Shown: in pieces, positions 57,101 to 61,252 of the stretch | Position numbering within the stretch: position 1 is the stretch's first letter | How the letters are laid out: each line of letters opens with the position of its first letter | Source: Platerodrilus igneus | Taxonomy: Eukaryota > Arthropoda > Insecta > Coleoptera > Lycidae | DNA length: 64,000 nucleotides | Assembly: GCA_036346225.1 (NCBI GenBank) | Contig: JARFIW010000108.1 | Span: 5,164,501-5,228,500, forward strand | Direction of reading: 5' to 3' | The notes under the pieces: generated by a model | Database searches by the model: none | What the model saw: only the letters and a program-made list of their open reading frames with translations | Told to the model about the DNA's origin: nothing | Program-made: the position numbers and the translations under genes

Positions 57101-60039
57101 TAAATAAGTGCAAGTACGTGACCAACCAGTTTTGAGACAGAAAACCTAATGACGAAAAAATAAGGGTAGATAAATCTGATGATTATTATAAACAACTACA
57201 GGTGTTGGTTGTGAAATACCTGCAACTAATGTTGACTGTGCGAAAAATATTAAATCGGCAAATGGTCAATTGCTGGGGAAACTTGGCAGCCACAGGCTGC
57301 TTACCCCCTTCACAACCACAGAACGTAGGAGAAATATGGTATATAATTGTAAAACAATAGAAGGGGACTGAATTGCATCTAACCAGAAAGAACAGTGCCT
57401 ATGATGAAAGACAACAAACATAGAAACAAGAAAAAAATTGTTGAAAGCACTGGTGTAGAGCACAGCACAGTATGCCTATGAAATACGGGCAGTAGGAAAA
57501 GCAGACAGAAAAACGGTAGCAGCCTTTTAGAATGCTGTCCTTCAGACGTATGAGGATGATAGCATGGACAAACAAAGTTAATTACAAATAGGGTATAGAA
57601 ATAGTAGGGGAACAACGATATCTGTGGAAAAATAGGAGAAATAGAAGGGCAGAATACATTGTATAGCATTTTGGGGGAATAGTATGGGATATATTACAAG
57701 CAGAGATAGGAAAAAGGAGGTAGATGTAGATCTAAATCAGATAGTGATAGATGCACTGTGCAAATTTCAGAGATATGTGTAGGTTAGTTCTGAATGGGAA
57801 ACAATGAGGGTACACGTCTAACCACTTCCAGGACTGAAGACCTAATGATGATGATGAAAAATGCCCTTATATGTTGTTTCCGATCATACTATACCATACC
57901 ACTATCGGTAGTTTTTATTAATTTTTGTAATACATTCTTACAAATGAAAAGATATGTTAATATTCCTGAAGGTCGTTGATTATTTTGCATACGAAAATTT
58001 AAAAATAGAATGAGTGTCTGATTTTAAAAAAGTGATAGGGATTTCCGGTTAAACAGGAAGTGACATAAAATTGAAAATGGCATAAATAAATTCATAAATT
58101 TTAGCCGCATATTTGAACAAATTGAAAAAAATATGCACTTCAAATAAAAAAGTTATTCGACCGTTTGAGACTTTATACTAAACCCGTATATGTTGCACAG
58201 AATCTCCAAACTTTATTCCGCCGACGTCTCGTCGGCAACAGTATTAATATCACATGAAATCTGTGTAAACCCATGTGTATTCCATTAAATCTGCGTAATA
58301 CTTGGTGTATAATCTGCGGATTCTAGGTATTTTGTGTAATATGATATACAAAATTTGATCTGTAGTTTATCTCTCGTCTAATATATTGGCAAACTTTGGG
58401 AGAGATATAATTATAAAGGATTTTCCATCTGTCCGTCTTATTTTACAAATTTGTATATACTAGTGTTTCGATTCTAGAGTTGCGTTTATAGAGGATCGAT
58501 GTCAAAATATTCCGAAGTCAGAATACAAACCATTTGTACGACTATGAATATTGTATATTTAGCTTACTTAAATTTGTAATTTTGTTGTAGCATAGTGTAT
58601 GTTATACATATTGTCTTTACCCTTGTGGTATTATGTACTGTCGGTAAATAAATAAATAAGTATAGTTACACTGTTTAAGTTATGTAATTACCTGCACCTA
58701 CGTAATCTGAAGTTGATTATAAACATTGTTTCTTATCTGTCATCAGTTTTAATCTTTTAACAGTTTATTAAGGCATTAAAATTGGGTTAAAGTTCATTCG
58801 TAAAACCTTACACATTGTTTAATTATTTGAATAATTTTATAATATCCAGTTTGGAGATAGCAAACTCGTCAATTTGATAAACTCCATATAAAATAGTTTT
58901 TCTCAGTAAAACGCCAAGAAACCCAATTAATATTTTAATAGACGATTGATTTTTGATTCGTAGCCAACCTGAGAGCCGTCTCAAGATTGATAAACGAAAT
59001 CTTTTGCAGCTTTCTTTGTTGAATTGTACTAATCAGTATTTTTAAAACATTTTAGTTTACTTGAACCATTTTATAATTCCGGGACCTGTTGGCAGTTTGT
59101 GTAGAGAACTGACGAGTTACAAATATAGCAAAACTGGTTATCGGTTCACCGTTCTTTGCAAACTGCCAAGAAATACGATATTTTAATATACTGATAATCT
59201 TTTTGTTAAAATACATTTGCAATCAAGGTTGACCATTAAACTAAACTTTCCACCTACCTCAGTTGTCATAATAAGGCAAGATGCACTCGGGTTTATAGTA
59301 ACATCACCAGTAACCAAACCTACATCTTTAAACTCGTCATAAAATTCCCTGTATTTTTGATTCGATAATGCTTTAATTGGCGTTGTGTAAATAACCCGTT
59401 GTTTATTTTTTAACGATAATGCAACTGCATACCTATTACGAAAGTTAACTTTAAAAATCACTTTACTTCAATCAACTTACTCAGCAACAACGGTTTTACC
59501 AGCTGATGTATGTGCAGAAACCAGCACAGACTGGTTATTATCAACACACAAAATCGATTCTTGCTGAAATGGATCTAACGTAAATGGGTATCTTTTAGCA
59601 GGTTCCTTTTCGTTGGCTACCAAGGGTACAAAAGGTTCACCCGGCGGACAAGCAACTTCATGAGTGCAAGATTCTACAGTGTCAATTGTATGAACGATAA
59701 CTCTAGTCCTCAGCTGTTCAAAGCTAAAAACATACATGAAAGAACAGTTAGTCGTGAAAAACCTACTTAATATCTTCCATTTCGATGACTTCCAATTCAG
59801 GTCTGAGACGTTTAGCTGATGTATTAGCATCATCATCGTCATTGTCGTTATCGCGTTTAACTCCTTTATTTAAACTAAAAGAAACACAGATATTAGAAAC
59901 GAAAACGTGTGATATTGAGGTTATGTACATACCTTTCAGTTTCTTTGTTAATTATACTATTGGTTTGTTCTTCAGACGTTATTGTTGGTTCTGTGGATGT
60001 TTCAAAGCAAACGAATAAATCATCAATTGATTCTGACAT
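23086..60039 (-). CDS. Mtr4: Mtr4 / MTREX (SKIV2L2) exosome RNA helicase, 15 coding exons
   Basis: A nuclear DExH-box RNA helicase that unwinds and threads RNA into the exosome; it is part of TRAMP/NEXT-type complexes. All 15 coding exons could be joined with GT-AG introns into one frame of 1037 codons (human 1042). The start is the Met at 60039, beginning MSESIDDLF. Motifs by residue: Walker A AHTSAGKT (142-149), DEIH (233-236), SAT (264-266), the [11 protein letters not shown] and FATETFAMG region (from about 435), and motif [12 protein letters not shown] (504-513). The arch region follows at about 590-800. The helical-bundle end finishes in [12 protein letters not shown]. Introns are bimodal: nine of 43-58 nt, one of 852 nt, and four of 5.9, 6.3, 7.7 and 12.6 kb filled with repeats. 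No frameshift or missing key residue was seen, so the gene looks functional. Confidence 0.96.
23741..24190. repeat. Old dispersed repeat (C type) in Mtr4 intron 14
   Basis: Resembles 16260-16570 in order of blocks (GCTCGTGCATTA, GGCTATTT, AAAAGGGACATTATTGT). Interrupted on its right side by the SINE at 24202. Confidence 0.45.
24191..24201. repeat. SINE target site duplication, left (ACCATAAGACA)
   Basis: Exact 11-bp match to 24494-24504. Confidence 0.85.
24202..24493 (-). mobile_element. tRNA-derived SINE, copy 1
   Basis: A 292-bp element on the minus strand between exact 11-bp duplications. Its 5' end (right side) looks like a tRNA: GGGCGGCTCTG, then TAGTTGGTGTGCG, and a B-box-like GGTTTGAATTCC at about 24433-24444 (diverged from GGTTCGAATCC). 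The body ends on the left with a segment that includes GGTGGAGCATTGGAAAATCA. It is very similar to 32005-32297. SINEs are transcribed by RNA polymerase III and moved by LINE enzymes. The partner LINE is unknown. Confidence 0.85.
24494..24504. repeat. SINE target site duplication, right (ACCATAAGACA)
   Basis: Exact match to 24191-24201. Confidence 0.85.
24520..25080. repeat. Old dispersed repeat (I type)
   Basis: Continuation of the repeat interrupted by the SINE. 24870-24990 resembles 17095-17200 (CCGTGAGTA, TTTTGTTTG, TAATTATGTAC). Confidence 0.4.
25081..26164. other. Mtr4 intron 14 sequence, nothing recognised apart from an AT run
   Basis: Non-coding AT-rich intron. Contains the dinucleotide run at 25615-25651. 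No other structure was recognised. Confidence 0.5.
25615..25651. repeat. (AT)n microsatellite
   Basis: An uninterrupted AT dinucleotide run of about 37 bp. Confidence 0.95.
26165..27010. repeat. Dispersed repeat H, copy 1
   Basis: Roughly 850 bp with block order similar to 38170-39010 (AGAATTAT, AACAGTAAATTTATTA, AATACAATGTAAA, CCAGA-ACTGAC, then GGTTGAGGGTTGATAT-like). Diverged and non-coding. Confidence 0.5.
27340..28045. repeat. Dispersed repeat J, copy 2
   Basis: Similar to 36330-37030: TGGTATTTAAC, TTTCTGTTT, GAAATTATTTAA, CAGTTTGG, CCACTGAAGTTAG, CTTCAAAGGCAAAT. Same orientation. It directly follows repeats H and I, which suggests one large ancient element. Confidence 0.55.
28046..29331. 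other. Mtr4 intron 14 sequence without recognised features
   Basis: AT-rich intron. A 103-codon plus-strand frame at 28140-28451 shows no recognisable motif and has no splice context linking it to anything. Treated as chance. Confidence 0.45.
29332..29494 (-). CDS. Mtr4: Mtr4 exon 14
   Basis: 163 nt. Encodes [28 protein letters not shown] and [15 protein letters not shown] of the C-terminal DSHCT helical bundle. The donor is GTAAGA. The 5.9-kb intron 14 follows. Confidence 0.95.
29495..30599. other. Mtr4 intron 13, proximal part, nothing recognised
   Basis: A slightly GC-richer patch near 29700-29800 has no identified role. No transposon protein was recognised. Confidence 0.4.
30600..31400. 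repeat. Dispersed repeat H, copy 2 (diverged)
   Basis: Shares with 38170-38640 the opening AAAAAGAG...AATCTTRAAYGGACAA block, the CCACAAAAAGAGTAAAC block and CCAGATACTGA near 31105. Boundaries uncertain. Confidence 0.5.
31401..31995. other. Mtr4 intron 13 sequence without recognised features
   Basis: Nothing recognised. A short open frame at 31845-32084 runs into the SINE and is not considered coding. Confidence 0.4.
32005..32297 (-). mobile_element. tRNA-derived SINE, copy 2 (better preserved)
   Basis: 293 bp on the minus strand, one base longer than the copy at 24202-24493. The 5' tRNA-like head reads GGCGGCTCCGTTGGTATG, then a perfect B box GGTTCGAATCC at 32236-32246 (minus strand). The body carries a GTTGTCACACATG stretch and ends with GGTGGAGCATTGGAAAATCA. 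A diverged duplication flanks it: AACAAGATAC at 31996-32005 against ACCAAGATAT at 32296-32305, 8 of 10 bases matching. The perfect promoter box and preserved length make this a good family representative. Confidence 0.85.
32440..32560. repeat. Dispersed repeat J, short piece
   Basis: Resembles 20690-20790 (GGAACCCATC...CACCACYG, CAATTCTAAATTTA). Confidence 0.4.
32561..33950. other. Mtr4 intron 13 sequence; perfect palindrome at 33359
   Basis: No gene or transposon protein was recognised. The only notable structure is the 19-bp palindrome listed separately. Confidence 0.45.
33359..33377. repeat. Perfect 19-bp palindrome
   Basis: Two perfect 9-base arms, GAGGACGCT and AGCGTCCTC, separated by one A. 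GC-rich in an AT-rich intron. It could be part of a transposon terminus or a hairpin. Function unknown. Confidence 0.8.
33951..35210. repeat. Dispersed repeats H and I, further diverged copies
   Basis: 34100-34140 shares AGAATTAATTATTCGYGAGCAG with 38820. 34890-34950 resembles 26915-26950 (GCAAGTGCATGGTAG-like). 35090-35200 resembles 27110-27200. Approximate. Confidence 0.4.
35347..35620 (-). pseudogene. Penelope-like element reverse transcriptase fragment
   Basis: A 90-codon minus-strand frame ending near 35347. Residues [14 protein letters not shown], then [17 protein letters not shown] and [19 protein letters not shown] fit the N-terminal part of Penelope-like reverse transcriptases. The FYGLPKIHK stretch is the family's most recognisable early motif. 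The sequence stops soon after, so palm, thumb and GIY-YIG domains are absent. It is a short dead fragment lying in Mtr4 intron 13 in the gene's orientation. Confidence 0.8.
35760..35935. repeat. Short repeat related to 56845-57021
   Basis: Shares CTTAACCCCCTTCACTGAAT and the preceding ATCTTGGYAG...CACAGG block with the segment near 56960-57000, in the same orientation. It may be part of an RTE-associated SINE or 3' UTR. Confidence 0.65.
35938..36305. repeat. 365-bp dispersed repeat K, copy 1
   Basis: Highly similar over its length to 40152-40515 in the same orientation. Both contain TTGTATAAATAGAAACATGT, TCAGCTGATTTCACGTTAAG, GTACTCAAACCAAATATTTC and ATGGATCGAAACGT. Its position 320 bp from the Penelope-like fragment may be chance. 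Confidence 0.85.
36330..37030. repeat. Dispersed repeat J, copy 3
   Basis: The partner of 27340-28045 and 20430-20790. Confidence 0.55.
37177..37413 (-). CDS. Mtr4: Mtr4 exon 13
   Basis: 237 nt. Encodes [30 protein letters not shown] and the GRVGCELS stretch entering the helical bundle. The donor is GTACCT. The 7.7-kb intron 13 follows. Confidence 0.94.
37466..37710 (-). CDS. Mtr4: Mtr4 exon 12 (arch)
   Basis: 245 nt. Encodes [20 protein letters not shown] and [18 protein letters not shown]. The donor GTATGG was chosen because it splices to the next exon to give EKKMFNHPLH, matching the family. The alternative GTGATT four bases on would break the frame. Confidence 0.92.
37758..37967 (-). 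CDS. Mtr4: Mtr4 exon 11 (arch/KOW)
   Basis: 210 nt, phase 0 at both ends. Encodes [15 protein letters not shown] (the KOW-type fold of the arch) followed by a variable loop. Confidence 0.92.
38155..39060. repeat. Dispersed repeat H, copy 3
   Basis: The longest copy of the H family, in Mtr4 intron 10. It opens with an AAAAAGAGGAAAACAATCTT block and a CCCTGTATAATTT motif. Confidence 0.5.
39085..39520. repeat. Dispersed repeat H, partial copy 4
   Basis: Repeats the opening of the previous copy (AAAACGGACAAATTATTATTAA, then CACCCTGTATAATTT) directly behind it, so the two H copies are arranged head to tail. Confidence 0.5.
39521..40151. other. Mtr4 intron 10 sequence, nothing recognised
   Basis: No open frame above 60 codons and no recognised repeat. 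Confidence 0.45.
40152..40515. repeat. 365-bp dispersed repeat K, copy 2
   Basis: The partner of 35938-36305, in Mtr4 intron 10. Confidence 0.85.
40555..41294. other. Mtr4 intron 10 sequence with an unrecognised plus-strand frame
   Basis: A 122-codon frame at 40643-41011 overlaps a 67-codon frame at 40555-40758. Neither shows a motif that could be recognised. 41020-41110 resembles 18910-19000 next to the unrecognised ORF in the inverted-repeat element, so this may be another remnant of that element. Confidence 0.3.
41295..41800. repeat. Tandem pair related to 19165-19520
   Basis: Two units of about 200 bp (starting near 41329 and 41525), each containing TTGTTTTCTTTGCGAGTTGG and AGCTAGCATGGCATTCTT. 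Both resemble 19165-19520 in the same orientation, where the minus strand is open as the 117-codon frame. Here the minus-strand frame is interrupted. Confidence 0.75.
41801..44286. other. Mtr4 intron 10, proximal part, no gene recognised
   Basis: A 127-codon plus frame at 41778-42161 shows no recognisable family. A perfect 14-bp palindrome, TACCTTATAAGGTA (43246-43259), sits in a short segment ending GAACCCTAAAA that looks like a repeat end. A CA/CCCC-rich run lies near 43470-43492. Confidence 0.4.
44287..44459 (-). CDS. Mtr4: Mtr4 exon 10
   Basis: 173 nt. Encodes [20 protein letters not shown] and [13 protein letters not shown] at the base of the arch. Acceptor TTGCAG, donor GTAAGT. The 6.3-kb intron 10 follows. 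Confidence 0.93.
44508..44784 (-). CDS. Mtr4: Mtr4 exon 9 (motif VI)
   Basis: 277 nt. Begins [17 protein letters not shown] (arginine fingers), then [18 protein letters not shown] and [20 protein letters not shown], leading to the winged-helix/arch part. Confidence 0.96.
44785..45636. other. Mtr4 intron 8 (852 nt)
   Basis: The intron between exons 8 and 9 with canonical GT-AG ends. No repeat was recognised. Confidence 0.8.
45637..45818 (-). CDS. Mtr4: Mtr4 exon 8
   Basis: 182 nt. Encodes the RecA2 core: [20 protein letters not shown], then [19 protein letters not shown]. The donor is GTAAGT. An 852-nt intron follows. Confidence 0.95.
45868..45978 (-). CDS. Mtr4: Mtr4 exon 7
   Basis: 111 nt encoding [20 protein letters not shown] and [11 protein letters not shown]. 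Its donor, GTTATT, is weak, and the next intron is 49 nt and contains an in-frame stop, so removal is required. Confidence 0.93.
46025..46271 (-). CDS. Mtr4: Mtr4 exon 6
   Basis: 247 nt. Encodes [12 protein letters not shown], a glycine/lysine-rich loop, then [20 protein letters not shown] and [11 protein letters not shown] at the start of RecA2. The donor is GTGAGT. Confidence 0.95.
46321..46635 (-). CDS. Mtr4: Mtr4 exon 5 (DEIH box, SAT)
   Basis: 315 nt, phase 0 at both ends. Encodes [19 protein letters not shown] and the DEIH box, then [14 protein letters not shown] and [18 protein letters not shown]. Confidence 0.96.
46636..49999. other. Mtr4 intron 4, distal part: AT-rich with microsatellites
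   Basis: Contains AT runs near 47938-47955 and 49021-49040. A CCCTGTAT motif lies at 48072, 48163 and 49185. Two related segments of about 125 bp start near 49180 and 49305 (AACACCC-GTA-ATAGAG...). An 83-codon frame at 47230-47481 has no recognised motif. Confidence 0.45.
50000..50300 (+). repeat. Imperfect minisatellite, unit about 30-90 bp
   Basis: Repeated variants of GTCTGAGTCYGGGGAGAATAA and GAGGCTGGTGAGAAAAAGTA run through the segment. The block GAGAAAAAGTAATATRATAA occurs twice, near 50128 and 50201. The antisense 104-codon frame here (50006-50320) is a by-product of the repeat. Confidence 0.7.
50301..51138. other. Intron sequence with a primer-binding-site-like duplication
   Basis: At 51028 (TGGCTGCCCAAACGATGGGG) and 51085 (TGACGACCCAACGTCGGGG) two related segments resemble the primer-binding region of LTR retroelements. 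No LTR or coding region could be tied to them. Confidence 0.3.
51139..51173. repeat. (AT)n microsatellite
   Basis: An uninterrupted AT run of about 35 bp directly before the left inverted terminus at 51175. Confidence 0.95.
51175..52455. mobile_element. Candidate element with about 55-65-bp inverted termini
   Basis: 51175-51230 (CTAAAATCAGTATTTTTCGA ... GTATTTTTGCAGTTTT) is matched in reverse complement by about 52390-52455. The interior has a GC-rich patch (51290-51440) and a truncated RTE-like copy (51850-52375). It could be a non-autonomous DNA transposon. No transposase is present. Confidence 0.5.
51850..52375 (+). pseudogene. Truncated RTE-like LINE copy (3' end)
   Basis: Nucleotide similarity to the 3' part of the LINE at 53610-56812 and to 57330-57857. 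It begins ATAATTGTAAAACAATAGAA, includes the stretch ending GGGAAATGTGTAGGTTAGTT and ends with a GATGATGATGAT tail, the usual microsatellite-like 3' end of RTE elements. 5' truncated and dead. Confidence 0.8.
52456..53284. other. Intron sequence without recognised features
   Basis: A 78-codon plus frame at 52488-52724 carries no recognised motif. Nothing else was identified. Confidence 0.45.
53285..53605 (-). pseudogene. Mariner/Tc1-like transposase C-terminal fragment
   Basis: Minus strand. A first piece reads [20 protein letters not shown] (53600 to about 53510), then after a frameshift [17 protein letters not shown] (near 53465 to 53415), then [20 protein letters not shown] (to about 53350), with several stops. 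This matches the C-terminal catalytic region of IS630/mariner-like transposases, where the SPDL-P-DFFLWG stretch lies near the last acidic residue. The RTE-like LINE starts at its right edge, so the LINE may have inserted beside or into it. Confidence 0.75.
54035..54775 (+). pseudogene. RTE endonuclease domain (frameshifted)
   Basis: Three overlapping open pieces (54035-54244, 54318-54602, 54581-54775) together cover the apurinic-type endonuclease that nicks target DNA. Conserved points visible: Glu in [19 protein letters not shown], and the final Asp-His in DTDHN. At least three frame breaks. Confidence 0.8.
55129..56150 (+). pseudogene. RTE reverse transcriptase domain (frameshifted)
   Basis: An open piece at 55129-55506 covers the fingers ([13 protein letters not shown]). 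The rest, to about 56150, is interrupted by stops but keeps [11 protein letters not shown] and [13 protein letters not shown]. The FADD active site itself is unchanged. Confidence 0.8.
56813..57857 (+). repeat. Partial tandem copies of the RTE 3' end with SINE-like units
   Basis: Two shortened units follow the LINE. Each has GATTATTATAARCAACTACA, a TTCGGCAA-like start, CAGCCACAGGCTGCTTA and an ATAAAATTATAAAACAA-type block leading into LINE 3' sequence. The last unit (about 57330-57857) ends in CCTAATGATGATGATG, like 52350-52370. The middle unit (57020-57150) has lost most of the LINE part. Confidence 0.7.
57858..59257. other. Mtr4 intron 4, proximal part; possible LINE tail
   Basis: 58560-58675 ends in GTCGGTAAATAAATAAATAA, a typical 3' tail of CR1/Jockey-like LINEs on the plus strand, but no coding part was recognised upstream. 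A CCGCCGACGTCTCGTCGGC near-palindrome is at 58218-58236. Confidence 0.4.
59258..59432 (-). CDS. Mtr4: Mtr4 exon 4 (motifs Ia/Ib)
   Basis: 175 nt. Encodes [19 protein letters not shown] and [21 protein letters not shown] of the RecA1 domain. It ends in phase 0 before the 12.6-kb intron 4. Confidence 0.95.
59481..59723 (-). CDS. Mtr4: Mtr4 exon 3 (Walker A)
   Basis: 243 nt. Carries [18 protein letters not shown], the [13 protein letters not shown] entry to the RecA1 domain and the ATP-binding loop AHTSAGKT. Its end splits the codon for the Glu after the loop. Confidence 0.95.
59767..59874 (-). CDS. Mtr4: Mtr4 exon 2
   Basis: 108 nt. Encodes a basic-acidic linker ([12 protein letters not shown], then AKRLRPE), comparable to the nuclear-localisation-like KKPRIEE region of the human protein. 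The donor is GTAGGT. The following intron is only 43 nt. Confidence 0.85.
59933..60039 (-). CDS. Mtr4: Mtr4 exon 1 (start codon at 60039)
   Basis: 107 nt encoding an acidic N-terminal tail with little conservation. The Met aligns with the start of other Mtr4 proteins (an acidic DDLF-like segment follows). The donor is GTATGT after AAAG. It ends in phase 2. Confidence 0.85.
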
Positions 60040-61252
60040 CGTTCGTTATGTATTTTTATACGGCGGGATAATGCTTGGCGCTTGCTGTCAGCTTGCTAAA
60101 GAAAGAAGAGAAGCAACAAAGACTTCAATGCTCAGTCCAAGGATTTTCAAGGTAGTTTTTAAATATTAATTATTATGTAACTGCAGGTTAGACCAAATAA
60201 CTGGAGGAATGCTAAAGGCCTGCTAGTGTTATATCTAAAATAAAATAAGGAAAATAATTTATAAATTTAATAATTAGCCGGTAAATTAAACTGAGGTGCT
60301 CTGCTTTATCGGCATAATAAATAACTGTGCTATTTTTGGGCGGAATAAATGTTTTTATTCAACGTACAAGGTACCGAATTTCCGTTTTATATCTATATTT
60401 TTGTAGGGAAAATGCACAGTAGCATCAAAAGCATCAGTTCAAATTTCAAAGATCTAAAATTGGATTTGTTTGTACAAGTAATATAAGTTTAAAATTAAAT
60501 CAAATTATTGTAATACGGTAGAAGTCGACATAGAATTGCACACAAAATAAAAGAAAGCATTGCTGGTAAACTAGCATTAGGAGAATCGGCGCCAAAACTG
60601 ATTGATGCTGTGTGTGATAGTGTTGGGGAATCGCTCCGACGTGTGAATTTATTAACAAAGAAAGATATACACAAAAAATCATCATTAGTTTTCCTTCCTT
60701 GAACCGGTCGTATTACACGTACCTGAAACCTGAACTGACTACCTGAAATACCTACAGCCTCAGCGTACATGTTACACCATCAGTGTGCAATTATCTAATC
60801 TAGATGTAACCTTCCTTTTTTATTTTCTGTTTCTAAATTTTAACCCTTTTGAATTTTGAAACTGATTATACTGCTTTTAATTTTATATGGTAAAATGTCA
60901 AGAGTCAATTCGTACGAAAATTTCTGCGTATTCTAAGAACTTTCTGTATTTTTTCGTTATAGTAAGCATAAATCAACGGACTGCTGTATGGGTTGCCTAG
61001 CCAGTAATTCATTACTTATGTGAAGGTAGCAATACAAACTATAGCAATAAAATCAACATAACAGCGGACCAGATCAAATATTCAAAATTATATATTACAA
61101 TGACTCAAATGAAAAGTTCATGCAATATAAAAAAATTATAAACTAAACCCTTACAAACATGCCACTATTCTAAAATTTAAGCATAAAAGCCAAAAATTTA
61201 AAAATATATTTTGAGTATTTGCATATTCCCAACTACGTTGTCATTATTGTAT
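60040..61252. other. Upstream region of Mtr4, probable promoter side; unrecognised open stretch
   Basis: The 5' flank of Mtr4 (minus strand). No promoter motif was assigned. On the plus strand about 60530-60700 reads as a continuous lysine-rich protein-like stretch (RIAHKIKESIAGKLALGES, then NLLTKKDIHKK) that could be a decayed transposon protein. Its family was not recognised. Confidence 0.35.

Noticed and set aside
60495..60770. 91-codon minus-strand frame upstream of Mtr4
   Set aside because: The opposite strand reads more like a protein fragment, the frame has no motif, and it is not joined to Mtr4 by any needed splice.
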